Positions 14,758-25,000 of a stretch of 38,473 nucleotides of DNA are shown one piece after another (within the stretch, counting starts at the first letter, position 1; every line of letters begins with the position of its first letter). The notes beneath the pieces are model-generated. The model was not told the DNA's origin. It was given only the letters and a program-made list of their open reading frames with translations, and searched no databases. This DNA comes from a virus. The position numbers and the translations under genes were made by a program. The stretch covers positions 1-38,473 of the IMG/VR virus record IMGVR_UViG_3300046690_000087, one strand, 5' to 3'.

Positions 14758-16385
14758 TATTGAATCTCACGTGTGCCGTCGGTGTACTCTATGACCTTTC
14801 TACCATCTGCCGTCTTTCCCGTACGCGCAACAGTCTTACCTGCCGCAGCCGGGGCCACTGTAGACTTCGCATCGCCAGACAGTCGCTTCTGGAGCGCCGC
14901 CGATTCGCCTTCCATTGCTGCCACCCGATTGCGCCCGTCGGTAACGAGGCGGTCCACAACACGGGTGTACGAACCGAGGGTCATGTTGCCGCTGACGATG
15001 TCCTGCATTTCGCGCTTCGCCGTATCCGTAAGCTGCCCGGTCAGGCGGGGGTTGTTCAGCACCCGCGCCGCTTCCGTCTGCACAATGTGCGTCTGTGCGA
15101 GGAACTCGGCAACGTCAGGATTGTCACCAATGTTCTGCCGCAGCCAATTAAGAGGTCGGTTCGCAAGCCGCGCATCCGTAGCGATGGCCTTCTGCGCTAA
15201 GGTCTTGGAAACCTGTGCATTTGTGTCCAGCATCTTTTCATATGGCCGGATGAACGCCAAGTCCTTGTTGAGCTGAGTGTACGCGGGAAGCACAGCCTTG
15301 ACTTCCAAGCGGTCGGTAACTGTTTCCGCCGACGTCTTACCTGCATCCTTCATCTGCTCAGCAGCACGGTTAAGGATGGCCTTCATATCATTGGGGCTGC
15401 GGGCCAGTGCAGGCATGGTCTTCGTGCGCCGGTACTCTTCCGCGGCAAGGTCAATCGCCTCCGGCGTTAGATCGGTCTGCCCGTCCGCTTTACCAGAAGC
15501 TTTCAACGCCGCCAAGCCTGCCATCGTCGCTGCTCGTTGGTCGGCAAGTTCCCTCTTAAGATCACGGTCCTTCTCGTTCTCTGCCTCTTTATCAATGCGG
15601 CGATGTTCGTCTAACCGCGCTGTTTCAATCTGCTTGAGCTCGATCTCGTGCGTCCGTTGGCGAGCCGCTTCTGCTGCTGCGTCCTTCTTATCCTGTACTG
15701 CCGCCTTACGCGCTTCCTCCTTCGCAGGTGCTTCCATCTCGTTAGTCAGCACGCTCTGCGCGATGTGTGCGTACATCGGGCCACCCTGCGCCATCTTAGC
15801 AATGAGCGGCAGCTTTTCTTCCAGCGACTTAGGAATCATCGGCGTCGCAGCCTTGTACGCATACGATGGAGGCTGAGGCACCATCCCGCCCCCCGGTTCT
15901 GGAGTAGGCGGAACATCTGGCGGTCCACCCAGTTGCTCCGGCCCTGCATCCGGAGGCGCTGCCGGTGCGCTCTGTGGACCACTCAGTTGTTCTGGCATCC
16001 CCGGCTGTGAGGGAGGCTGCTGACCATACGTCGTCGGTAGCGGCGGGCCACCACCAAGACTTTCCAACTCCGGTGGCGGAACGGAGGGATTTTGTTCTGG
16101 CTGCGCCTCTACCTTTGGCTTCGCATACTCCCTTAGCGCATCCAGTGCCGTCTGCTGCCGACGCCCCGCAAGTTCCTTACTCTTATCGTTCTCACCCGTC
16201 ATCAGCGCAGTGCCGATGGAATTCTGCAGGAAGTTGGCGAGCGCACCGCCCCACCCCGAACCGGCACCACCGACGGGTGTTTTCATGGCAGCGAGGAGCT
16301 GCGCTTTACGCTGATCTATGGCGGTCTGATCTTCATCAAAGTCGCCGGGTGCGTCAGTGCCATAGATCGGCTTATAGGTGGGCAT
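14757..16385 (-). CDS. Probable internal virion protein, Pro/Gln-rich with coiled coil
   Basis: This 542-residue protein opens MPTYKPIYGTDAPGDFDEDQ. Residues about 95-190 are Pro/Gln/Gly-rich and disordered. A long Ala/Lys/Glu/Arg stretch (about 215-300) is predicted by eye to form a coiled coil, and the remainder is helical. AGGAG precedes ATG 16385. No catalytic motif is visible. Size and position between the 16395 gene and the fibre operon fit an internal or ejected virion protein. This is a contextual call. Confidence 0.55.
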   Translation of the reverse strand: MPTYKPIYGTDAPGDFDEDQTAIDQRKAQLLAAMKTPVGGAGSGWGGALANFLQNSIGTALMTGENDKSKELAGRRQQTALDALREYAKPKVEAQPEQNPSVPPPELESLGGGPPLPTTYGQQPPSQPGMPEQLSGPQSAPAAPPDAGPEQLGGPPDVPPTPEPGGGMVPQPPSYAYKAATPMIPKSLEEKLPLIAKMAQGGPMYAHIAQSVLTNEMEAPAKEEARKAAVQDKKDAAAEAARQRTHEIELKQIETARLDEHRRIDKEAENEKDRDLKRELADQRAATMAGLAALKASGKADGQTDLTPEAIDLAAEEYRRTKTMPALARSPNDMKAILNRAAEQMKDAGKTSAETVTDRLEVKAVLPAYTQLNKDLAFIRPYEKMLDTNAQVSKTLAQKAIATDARLANRPLNWLRQNIGDNPDVAEFLAQTHIVQTEAARVLNNPRLTGQLTDTAKREMQDIVSGNMTLGSYTRVVDRLVTDGRNRVAAMEGESAALQKRLSGDAKSTVAPAAAGKTVARTGKTADGRKVIEYTDGTREIQ

Positions 16386-16394
16386 TTCGTGCTC

Positions 16395-17573
16395 CTACTT
16401 CGTCATGTAATTCGACAATGCTGTCCCGAGACCCTTTCCTGCTGCACCGAGCAGCGGGCCACCGAAGTACGTGCCCGCCAATCCTGCGATCGCTGGAAGC
16501 ATTCCACCTTTGTTCTGTGCCGCTTGGGCCGCGTCCTGGTACTGGGCTTGCTCAGCACCTACGAGATTGCCCGTGCCGTAGTTACCCATGTTCCCTTGAC
16601 TGGTGCCAAACTGCGGGATCATCTGCCCGCTCTGCCCGAACTGTCCCATCTTATACAGCTCGTTGAATTGCTCTGCGCGGTTTGCGTTGTCCGCAGCAAG
16701 CTGAGCATTAGACATAGACGCTCCGGCACTGATACCGGCAGCGCCAAGAGTGGCGTCCTTAGATGAATCGTACCCGTACTTCTGGAGCCACTGCTTCGCA
16801 CCTTGATCCTGCGCCGCGTTGTGGAACGCACCGAGGTTGCCTGCTTCAGTCATACCCTGATTGCGGAGTTGTAGCGCCATGTTCTGCGCCCGCTCCGCCT
16901 CGGCCCCGCCACCGGCGATCGCACCCTGCCGCGCTGATTCGTAAGCCTTTTGGGAGGAATCACTCTGCAACTGCGCGGCCCGATTGTATGCCTCCGTACC
17001 CGGCACCAGTCCCTGATTGGACAGCTTAGTTTCCAGGGACTTTTGGGCATTCTGCATCTGTGGGTCAAGATACTGCGTGTTCATCTTGTACAGAGCATCC
17101 TGCGCTTGCTGCCGCGCCACGCCGGGATCAGTGGTCGGCATCCCAGTCAACTTGGAGTAGTCCAAGTCGGTCTGGATGCCTCCAGGAAGACCCCCACTGC
17201 CTCCCGCGCTACTGGGGATGCTGACGTTGATACCCCCACCACTGGAAGATGAGGAACCCCCGCCTCCGCCACCACTACCATCACCCCAGTATCGGCCCAT
17301 GAAGGAATCTAGTGCACCGCTCGCATTGCCTGACATCTGCTGTGCGAGCGCGTTATTCTTTTGATAAAGCGCCTGTTGCTCCGGAGCAAGCGTGGTGACG
17401 TTCGTGACCTTACCGTCCGGGCCAGTCACCCAATCGTTACTCGCAAACGGTGTTGTCTGCGAATACCGATTCTGATTCATCACATCGGTGGCAGCGTCCT
17501 TGTTCAGCTGGACCTGCTGAGCATTCGCAGCGACGAGATCAGGTGCTTTCGGTGCCTTTGACTTGCCGCCCAT
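16395..17573 (-). CDS. Structural protein, Gln/Ala-rich (internal virion type)
   Basis: This 392-residue protein begins MGGKSKAPKAPDLVAANAQQ, a start seen in many uncharacterised phage virion proteins. A Gly/Ser-rich linker (about 105-140) follows, then a long Gln/Ala-rich helical region, and a Gly-rich hydrophobic C-terminus (LPAIAGLAGTYFGGPLLGAAGKGLG) that could contact membrane. AGGAG lies 6 bases before ATG 17573. It overlaps the GNAT gene by 35 bp. Proteins with this opening often lie next to ejection-type proteins. Confidence 0.6.
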   Translation of the reverse strand: MGGKSKAPKAPDLVAANAQQVQLNKDAATDVMNQNRYSQTTPFASNDWVTGPDGKVTNVTTLAPEQQALYQKNNALAQQMSGNASGALDSFMGRYWGDGSGGGGGGSSSSSGGGINVSIPSSAGGSGGLPGGIQTDLDYSKLTGMPTTDPGVARQQAQDALYKMNTQYLDPQMQNAQKSLETKLSNQGLVPGTEAYNRAAQLQSDSSQKAYESARQGAIAGGGAEAERAQNMALQLRNQGMTEAGNLGAFHNAAQDQGAKQWLQKYGYDSSKDATLGAAGISAGASMSNAQLAADNANRAEQFNELYKMGQFGQSGQMIPQFGTSQGNMGNYGTGNLVGAEQAQYQDAAQAAQNKGGMLPAIAGLAGTYFGGPLLGAAGKGLGTALSNYMTK

Positions 17574-17985
17574 AGCGGTCTCCTAGATATCTGCAGTCTT
17601 TCTTCCACATTACAAACAAGAGCAGGTCACCGTTTGGCGAAGCCCCGTGTAGCGTAGCTTCATGTACGAAGCCCATGTGCTTATCAAGACGAATGGCTTC
17701 CAAGTTGGAGGCGTCCACTGGGCCGGTAATGCGCTCCACTCCAAGTTGAATAAAGGGGTAGTGATACATGGCATAAAGGAACCCACGAGTAAGCCATCGT
17801 GCTCCCGGCTTACCCGCGATGTGCGCCCAGATGTTCCTACCATTGAACCCATCGTAAACCACCCCTCCAACCAACTCACCATCCCGCTCAATGCCTATCG
17901 CCGTGTGCACGCCCCACTGAATGTTGCCCATCAACTTAGAGCAAAACTCCCCGACCCGCTCCGCATCGGCAGTAAGAACGTACAC
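17539..17985 (-). CDS. GNAT-family acetyltransferase-like protein
   Basis: This 148-residue protein starts at GTG 17985, two bases after the preceding gene's TAG, with GAGGTAGG as its site. The central part (IGIERDGELVGGVVYDGFNG) and the later GVERITGPVDASNLEAIRLDKHMGFVHEATL match the GNAT acetyl-CoA fold: strand-turn-strand, then N-x-x-x-x-x-x-x-x-x-x-x-GF. Its target is unknown. In virion operons of related phages, GNAT-like proteins are found but their role is not settled. Its C-terminus overlaps the 17573 start by 35 bp. Confidence 0.75.
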   Translation of the reverse strand: MYVLTADAERVGEFCSKLMGNIQWGVHTAIGIERDGELVGGVVYDGFNGRNIWAHIAGKPGARWLTRGFLYAMYHYPFIQLGVERITGPVDASNLEAIRLDKHMGFVHEATLHGASPNGDLLLFVMWKKDCRYLGDRYGRQVKGTEST

Positions 17986-17986
17986 C

Positions 17987-18574
17987 CTACCTCAGCGGAT
18001 TCTGTCCAAAGCGGCCTGTCGTCGGTGGCGTAGGTATCTGCATTCTCTGCTGCAACATCGTCTGAGCGTTCTGCTGCGTCTGCGGATCAGGCGGAGCCTG
18101 CGTGTTCTGCGCTGCGGCCTGCTGAGCTGCCATTGCCTGCATATCTGGCGCAGCCTGCTGCGGAGACGTGTTCCAGTTATCTTGCGGAGCAGGAGAGTTC
18201 TGCATAGGTTGCATCGCAGCAGGGGATGCTCCCACGGGGGCATTGAAGCTCGGCATAGCTTGCGCCGCCTGTGCTCCGGGGCTGTAGTCGCCGAACGACG
18301 GCGGCGGGGCCTGCGATCCGAACCCTGAGGACGGCTGTTGCTGCATCAGCGCCCCGGCCATTGCCTGCGGACGGCTAAATCTGGACATCATTCCGCCACC
18401 GTGTAGCCGACCAGAAGGTGCGCCCCATCCCTGAGAGCCACCCATAAACCCACCCAATCCACCGAATGGAGATTGCTGCGCCTGTGGTGCTCCGCCCATC
18501 AATCCACCACCCAGTCCGCCACCTGCTCCACCACCCAGTTGAGGTGCGCTCGGTTGCTTTGCCTTGCTTCCCAT
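17987..18574 (-). CDS. Gly/Gln/Pro-rich low-complexity virion protein
   Basis: This 195-residue protein is dominated by Gly, Gln, Pro, Ala and Met (GGGAGGGLGGGLMGGAP; QQAAAQNTQAPPDPQTQQN). No folded domain is visible. AGGAG precedes ATG 18574. The N-terminus MGSKAKQPSAPQL echoes MGGKSKAPKAPDL of the 16395 gene two places downstream, which may mark a shared attachment or signal peptide-like element. Function is unknown; flexible linkers of this kind are common in phage particles. Confidence 0.6.
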   Translation of the reverse strand: MGSKAKQPSAPQLGGGAGGGLGGGLMGGAPQAQQSPFGGLGGFMGGSQGWGAPSGRLHGGGMMSRFSRPQAMAGALMQQQPSSGFGSQAPPPSFGDYSPGAQAAQAMPSFNAPVGASPAAMQPMQNSPAPQDNWNTSPQQAAPDMQAMAAQQAAAQNTQAPPDPQTQQNAQTMLQQRMQIPTPPTTGRFGQNPLR

Positions 18575-18583
18575 GATATACTC

Positions 18584-20227
18584 CTAGATTGTATCGCCAA
18601 GTTCAAACACGTAGTCAGTTGCGACCCAGAGCGTCTGCACGTTCTGTGCTACGAGCATATGGAGCGCCGCAGCGTATCCCATGCCCTGAATAGATTGCCA
18701 CCGCCGAAAGCGGGCGTACTCCTGATCCCACTTCGCTACATCCCACAGTGAACGTGGGTCATCCCACAAGTAGTCTGAACCGGCTTGAACACTACCGGGT
18801 ATCGCCAGTGAAGTTCGCACTGCAAAGTCAACTTCCAGATTGATGGCACTCTCAGGAATTGTTCCTGCCTGGAAAATGGGTCTCGCCATTGTCCATCTTT
18901 TCGTAACTCCCATAGCTTCAAAGTAGTTGTATGCCGTCACCACTTCAAGTTCAATACGTTCACCAACCGTCTTGTCCCACGGTACGTTATCGTAGAAGCC
19001 TGTCCACGCTTGGCAAACTCGCCCATCCCCAGTAATGAAGACTGGATTATCATTGTAGATGGCCGTGCTGCGAATGTCCATGTTAGTGAACTGACACCAT
19101 GCGCCACTGATGGTGTTCATCGCGTATATCTGGACCGGTATAGTCCCCGGCACCACATCTTTTGGAGCACTGACTGGTGAAACTGCGGCAGCGGACGGCA
19201 CTACAAGCCACACCTGATTTTCATTGTAGAACAACATCATTTCCCAACCCACAACGCTCTTATACTGGGAAATGAGCTCGCTGATGGTGTGCTGTATCTT
19301 GTCTGTAAGTGTATCCGCTGTGTTGACGCGAGTGCTTTGCAGCGCCGCCGAGATAGGAACCATCCCATCGGTAGTCAGCAAAAGAAGATCGCCGCCGTAC
19401 TTCACCCCGCAGCGGCGACCAACGGGAGCACCCAGACGAAACACACCCTCCAGCCTCCATGCATCAGGATCACTTGGATCTGTGCCAGAGTACATAGCAC
19501 ACTCACCGTTAGACGAAATCAGCACCAACTTGTCGTCCATCCCATCGCCGCTGTCCACGGTCCATGTGTAGATCGCCATGAGGAAACCGCCGAACTTCCA
19601 TAGCTGCCCCACAGGAAACACCGCCGCGTCACCGCCTAGTTGATCGACTGGAAGATACCACGCTTGCGTGGAATCCTTCTCTACAAACCACAGGCGACGT
19701 TGATGAATAGCCACATGGATGAACTTCTTGGGGTCCACACCACTGACATTGAAGCCTGTAGCGGGAGACGCCACCTGAGCAACAGCCGTAAACGCTACTC
19801 CGTCATATATCTGTGGAGCATCTACGCCGTTAACGGAATAGAGATAGTTACCGCCGATGTTAGAGTACATCGTGGTTTGCCAATAATCACTTGTCTGCCC
19901 TGTGACGGCAGGTGCAGGCGCAACACCGGGAGCATGAATTGTATAGATGTTGCCACCCGTGTAGGCTACGATAGTACGTGATCCAACCTTTGGGTGATGG
20001 ACAGAAACCGTAGGAGTATTGCTGTGCGGAAGACCCACAGTCAGCTCTTTCCATCCTTTACGCATGGATACTGCGTATGGAAATGGAAACCAGTTACGCA
20101 GAACCAATGCATCTGTGACAGGCATGGCCGCAGCCGATTCACGAGCATTCAGCCCGCCAATCGGCGATGGTACGGAGGCCGTCTTACTGACGTTTCGCCG
20201 GCCACTATTTTTCCACGGCAGCGTCAT
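18584..20227 (-). CDS. Tail nozzle-like / tail tubular B-type protein
   Basis: This 547-residue protein has the segment VPSPIGGLNARESAAAMPVTDALVLRNWFPFP near its start, a phrase shared by a family of podovirus tail and nozzle proteins. Repeating beta-strands and aromatic residues (VVAYTGGNIYTIH, YLYSVNGVDAPQIYDGV, WQTTMYSNIGG) suggest a beta-propeller or tube. It follows the putative adaptor gene with a 4-bp overlap, as in short-tail assembly clusters. I infer a role at the distal end of the tail tube; P22 gp10 or T7 gp12-type equivalence is not proven. Confidence 0.7.
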   Translation of the reverse strand: MTLPWKNSGRRNVSKTASVPSPIGGLNARESAAAMPVTDALVLRNWFPFPYAVSMRKGWKELTVGLPHSNTPTVSVHHPKVGSRTIVAYTGGNIYTIHAPGVAPAPAVTGQTSDYWQTTMYSNIGGNYLYSVNGVDAPQIYDGVAFTAVAQVASPATGFNVSGVDPKKFIHVAIHQRRLWFVEKDSTQAWYLPVDQLGGDAAVFPVGQLWKFGGFLMAIYTWTVDSGDGMDDKLVLISSNGECAMYSGTDPSDPDAWRLEGVFRLGAPVGRRCGVKYGGDLLLLTTDGMVPISAALQSTRVNTADTLTDKIQHTISELISQYKSVVGWEMMLFYNENQVWLVVPSAAAVSPVSAPKDVVPGTIPVQIYAMNTISGAWCQFTNMDIRSTAIYNDNPVFITGDGRVCQAWTGFYDNVPWDKTVGERIELEVVTAYNYFEAMGVTKRWTMARPIFQAGTIPESAINLEVDFAVRTSLAIPGSVQAGSDYLWDDPRSLWDVAKWDQEYARFRRWQSIQGMGYAAALHMLVAQNVQTLWVATDYVFELGDTI

Positions 20228-20970
20228 GGTCCCGTTGGTCCCGTGTTCCAGTTACCGTCGCTAATGTTCCACGGGCCGATGTAAATCGGGGACACCCGTG
20301 GGCTGAGGGATAGCCGAGGCGCACCCTGATTACGGCTCATGGCTTGATTGAACATTATGTCGTAGTCTTTGGCAAGCGCCGCCGTATCGAAGCCCTTGAT
20401 TTCCCACAGCTTGAGTTTGATACCGTTAATCATCAACCGATTGCTAAACACCGCACGATCACCGTCGCTCGTAGATTCATTGGCCGTAGCGCCTGCGGGC
20501 GTCACCACCCACCCGTTCGCGTAGTACATGAAACTGAGCTTGTACGGGGTGAACACATTTCCACCCGTGACCGTGGGCGTGGGGAAGAGCTCCACCGTAT
20601 TGCCGACGTACCGATAGCGCAGCCGGGGGCCAAGTGCGACGATGCCTGACTGGAGGGTCTGCCATTGCTGCGGCGTCGCCTGTCCAATGAGGGACCAGTG
20701 GTTTGTCTTATCCCACTCCGTTTGATCTATTGGCCCCGCCCAGTCGGCAGGTAGTGGATACGCCGCTTGATCTTGCACGGTTACAAGATCAAACGTTTTC
20801 TCCAACTCCTTCCACCGATACTTCTCATACAGCTCCTGTCCGAGCGCGTTCCAAAGGCCGAAGATTTGCCGCCCAGTCGTGTCTTCAGTCTGTGCCGCGG
20901 AGTCTGGCACGGGTAGCCCAAGCTCTCGCAGCGCATCCTGGCATTGCTTCAGTACCGTAGGGTTCGGCAT
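20224..20970 (-). CDS. Head-to-tail adaptor-like protein (tail tubular A-type)
   Basis: This 248-residue protein begins VLKQCQDALRELGLPVPDS, followed by a helical part (FGLWNALGQELYEKYRW) and beta-rich stretches with PADW and the Y-x-V-x-G-N-x-VELFPTPT line. Adaptor/tail tubular A proteins have this order: N-terminal helices, then strands with a FPxP-like phrase. The next gene encodes the nozzle-like protein, as expected. AGAGG precedes ATG 20970. Confidence 0.7.
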   Translation of the reverse strand: MPNPTVLKQCQDALRELGLPVPDSAAQTEDTTGRQIFGLWNALGQELYEKYRWKELEKTFDLVTVQDQAAYPLPADWAGPIDQTEWDKTNHWSLIGQATPQQWQTLQSGIVALGPRLRYRYVGNTVELFPTPTVTGGNVFTPYKLSFMYYANGWVVTPAGATANESTSDGDRAVFSNRLMINGIKLKLWEIKGFDTAALAKDYDIMFNQAMSRNQGAPRLSLSPRVSPIYIGPWNISDGNWNTGPTGP

Positions 20971-20985
20971 CGCTAGCCTCTATGT

Positions 20986-21561
20986 CTATTTCTTCTGCTT
21001 GGCTTCCAGTGCCTCAAGCCGCGCACCCATCTGCCGGATAATTTCATCCTTGGCATCAAGCCGCTGCTCCAACTCGGCATTGGCTGTCGCGAGCCGCTGC
21101 GCCTCAGCGGTGTTCTTAGCAGAGGCAAGGAACGCCACTGCCTTGCGACGCATTTCATGCCCACCCATGAACCGCTGCGCCTGCGTGTCCGCTATTCCTG
21201 CGAGCTGCTCCACGGTGAAGATGTTAAGCGCCTTGAATTCGAACACTTGCCCAATCGTCAGCAGGGGCCACTGCTCCAACGGGGTGCCTTCCGGTGCCTG
21301 CGACATGTTCTTCTGGAACTTCTCCCACTGCACCGGGAAGCGCATCTTGTCTTCCTCGATGACTGGGCGTTCCACTACGGAGGTCTTGTCCCCCGGCACG
21401 TGGATGCGTACATGCGGCACGTCATCGTATATAGGACGACCTTCCTGCTCTGTACGAAAGCCGTTCTGCACCGCGTGCATGGCGAACACGACATAGAGTT
21501 TGTTATCGGCCGCAAACCGATTGTCAAACGTACTGGCTTCAATGACTGCTTCGAGTCCCAT
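20986..21561 (-). CDS. Conserved virion-associated protein with C-terminal coiled coil
   Basis: This 191-residue protein has the block IHVPGDKTSVVERPVIEEDKMRFPVQWEKF followed by TPLEQWPLLTIGQVFEFKALNIFTVEQLAGIAD. I recognise this as a phage family usually found close to capsid and tail genes. Residues about 150-191 (TANAELEQRLDAKDEIIRQ) are a coiled coil. The family's function is unknown. The start overlaps the 21561 gene's stop (TAATG). Confidence 0.65.
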   Translation of the reverse strand: MGLEAVIEASTFDNRFAADNKLYVVFAMHAVQNGFRTEQEGRPIYDDVPHVRIHVPGDKTSVVERPVIEEDKMRFPVQWEKFQKNMSQAPEGTPLEQWPLLTIGQVFEFKALNIFTVEQLAGIADTQAQRFMGGHEMRRKAVAFLASAKNTAEAQRLATANAELEQRLDAKDEIIRQMGARLEALEAKQKK

Positions 21562-22001
21562 TACTTAGTCCCTTTCTTGCGTTTGAGTACGGCCAAGGCT
21601 TTCTTTTCACCTTGGGTTAGAACAATGGTCTGTGGAACAGCCTGCGGCGTCCCAGTAGGTTGCGTCGGTGGCGGGTCTCCAGGGATCGGCCACCCCGCCC
21701 ATGTGTGCGGGTAGTCGCCGGGGCCGAAGAGGTCGCGCTTGACGATGATCGTGCCGTCGTCGTACATCTCGGCCTCGTACAGCCGGACAAACGCCGAGGC
21801 GTCGAAGTCGGGAGCAACAAGCACGTCCCAAAAGTCGGGCGTGGGCCCGCTCAACGGGAACGCGCCGTTCTGCACGCCGGTCGGCTCAAGGTTGATGCCG
21901 ACGCGCCCCTGCATCGCCGCCAGTTGCGGGTCGTTGGGTTCAAGCGGGTCGGCCACCGTGGCCCCGGCGAGAACAACGAGTCTACGGGTCACTGCGCTCA
22001 T
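21561..22001 (-). CDS. Unidentified small virion-region protein
   Basis: This 146-residue protein has no family I recognise. The middle (TPDFWDVLVAPDFDASAFVRLYEAEMYDDGTIIVK) looks beta-structured, and the C-terminus is basic (ALAVLKRKKGTK). It overlaps the giant spike gene (ATGA) and the next gene (TAATG), so its expression is linked to both. A small virion component or spike assembly helper is plausible but unsupported. Confidence 0.6.
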   Translation of the reverse strand: MSAVTRRLVVLAGATVADPLEPNDPQLAAMQGRVGINLEPTGVQNGAFPLSGPTPDFWDVLVAPDFDASAFVRLYEAEMYDDGTIIVKRDLFGPGDYPHTWAGWPIPGDPPPTQPTGTPQAVPQTIVLTQGEKKALAVLKRKKGTK

Positions 22002-25000
22002 GTCGTCAGTCCTTGCAGTTGTGGATTGGGCAGGCGCACGCTGTAGAACTTCACGTTCTTCATGTAGCCTTGCAGGGTCAACCCCGGCGCGTCAGGCGCG
22101 GACCCCATGACGGCAGTGCCCGCCGTGACGTAGACGGGCGGCGTCCCCGATGGCCCCGTCACCAACGCTACCCCGGTCACGCAGATAGACGATCCGGCGG
22201 CGTCCCACGAAGAACCGTTCTTGTTCCGCGCAGTCGGGGTGGCGGCGTTGGTGATCGCCCCGTTCGCGCCTTGGGCGAAGAACGTCAACTGCCCCGCGCC
22301 CTGATAATACTGCGGCGCGCCGACGGGAGGACCGGAGAGGCGGAAAACCAACCGCGTCAACGCCGAGGCGTAGGGCAGCATGGTTTCGACGTAGGTTGTG
22401 CCCTGTGCCCCCGTAAGGTTGCGGAACATTGGGTAGGACACCACATCCTCGTTGCGCGTCACCGTCACCGTGGTCGTCGGGATGTATGTTGTGGGGTAGG
22501 AGGTCTGCTCCACCTGCATCCCCCAAATGAACACGGTGGCTCCGGTGCCGACGTAGACGGGGGCGTAGGAGTTGGTGTTCGCGTTGAGTCCGTACACCGA
22601 CGGCACGGAACTGGTCGTCGCGGTGCCGGTGACACTCAACCGATACCACCCGTTCGGCAGCGCAACCACCGAGGCCGTGCAGCCTGCGGCGACGAACCCT
22701 ATCGTGCCGGTCGATGGGTTGAAGTTGGCCCAAATGGAGTTGCGAAGGCTGAGTTGCACCCACTGCATCGTCCCGGCCTTGATGTAGAGGCTCGTCGTGG
22801 CCGGGGTGGCCGTGGTGGTCGCGCCGTTGAATATGCCGTGTCCCACGGAGTTCGCGTTGTCCGCGAAGGTGTCCGCCGTCAGCGTGCCGTCCGGCGCGAC
22901 CTGTGTGTTCGGCGTGACGACTGCATCGCTCTTGGTCCACGCAGCGTTGTCGAACGTCTGCGACTGCAACACGAGATTGGTTGCCGGATTCTCGACAAGG
23001 TAGCCGAGCAACGTCGCTGCGGGGATCGGTGTGCCGACGCCGGGGACGACGACGCTGTTGACGACGGAGTTGCCATTCGTCGTGTCGTAGCACTTGACCC
23101 CATCTGCGCCGCTGCCTTGGAACGGGTTGACGTAGAGGGAGGGGTTGGCGAGGAAGTCGGAGGGAGCGTCGTTGGCGACTCCCGACAACTCCATCTGCGG
23201 TTGCCAGAGATCGACTGCATCCCCGAGCGTGTTTATCTGGATGCCGAAACCGTAGTTGGAGGTCGTACCGCTGAGAGTTCCACCAAACGTCGAAGGCACC
23301 GTGATCCGCTGCCACGCAGCGGTCAACACCGCCGTCACATCCACCAAGACGCTATCGGGACCTGTGATTCTGATTATCCCCGTCCCGGTGCGGCGGCGCA
23401 TCCAGATGGAATTGCGAAGGCGCAGGCCGAAATCGAGAAGGTTCTGCTGCCATGAAAGAGCGCCGGTCGGCCCACCGTTGGTGAACGTCAGCGTGATCGC
23501 AGTGGTGCCGCCATTCGGATCGGCAACGCCCGTCGTTCTGGCGGACGTGACGTTGACACTCCACGCCGCCACCGACATATCCGTGGGAACGAAATTCTGC
23601 ACCCGCCGCGCACCCGCGAACCGTGCCTCGCCAAGCGCGCAGTTACGCAGCACACCCTCGAAATCGGGGACCATCGCCAACGACGAACGAACAAACGTCG
23701 GCAGGTAGTTGCCGCACGCAGCGGGGATGAGCGACTTGGTGAGCGGCGCGTCGAAGGTCGGGGGCGGCACCGCCAATGTGGTGTTCGTCACCAGTTGCGC
23801 GTCGCTCAACCGCACGTTCTGTATGTTGACGTTGCGAAGGATGCCCGCCATCGCGTTGCCGAGATACCCGTCGCACCCGAGATACATGACCCCGGTGTTC
23901 GGCGGCGGCGACCATCCGGCAATCGCCGCAACCGCATCACCGTTGAGACACATCGACTCGGTTGCGCCGCCCCACGCTGTCGCTGCCTTGTTCAGCACGC
24001 CGACGTAGCGAGCGTTGGTGGTGGACAAGGACACACCCACCTGCGAAAACAGCTTCTTGGGTGGTGCCGCATAGAACTGCGGTGAGGTCACGTTGTCCCA
24101 AAAGCGATGCACAACCTGCGTTTTCGGGTCTTGCGGTGTGGGGAAATACTGCTCCGTGTAGAGGGTGCCCGTCACACCGCTGATGTTGGTCGGGACCGGA
24201 TACGAAAGTTGATCGTCGCCCCGTGACACCGCGACCGTGGTGGTCGGGATGTATGTCGATGCGTCGGGGCCTGCCTCCATCTGCGCGCCCCACAGGAACA
24301 TCGTCTGCCCAGTGCCGACGTAGGCGGGGAGCGCGGCAGCGGAGTTGGTGAGGCTGCCGAGAATGTAGAAGTCGGTTATCCCAGTGGCCCCCGACGTAAC
24401 GGTGATGGTGACACGGAACCAACCATTGCTGAGAGCAACGGAAGAACCGACGGCACCACTGGAGTTCCCGACCTCGCCAGTGGCGAGATTAAAATTGGCC
24501 CAACGAGATGTAGACCCATCGAAGTGCAGCAATTGCATCCACGGCAGCGTGCCACGCTTCACATACAGGCTGAGTGTGTAGGCCGTTCCAGAAGTCGTGC
24601 TTAGTCCTTGTTGAGCAACATAATGGGCGAGGTTGGTTGCATTGTCGGTGAAGGTATCCGCCGTCAGAGTGCCGTCCGGTGCAATCTGCGCGTTCGACGT
24701 TGTGGTGGCGTTAGGCTTCGTCCAAAACACAGTCTCAAACGTCTGCGATTGCAGGCAGATGTTCGTCGCCGCGTTCTCCATGACACAGCCCAACATTGCT
24801 GTGTAGTTGGCCGCGCTCCCCGTAGGGGCGTAGGTGGACGCGGCCCCGGCCTGCTCGTACTGCGCCCCCCACACATACAGCGTCTTGCCCGTGCCGGGAT
24901 AGGCTGTGTTCGTCGTCGTTATGTTGGAAGGAATCATGTACGGAGATACGTTGCCGCTTCCCCCCTGTACGAAGGTGACGGAGCAACGATACCAACCGTT

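Noticed and set aside
22013-23455. Long plus-strand ORF (480 codons), and a 407-codon frame on the minus strand (22092-23315), inside the spike gene
   Set aside because: Both are by-products of the GC-rich, repetitive spike gene. They are rich in Arg/His/Gly, lack domains and ribosome sites, and overlap an ORF of 1721 codons with clear family phrases.
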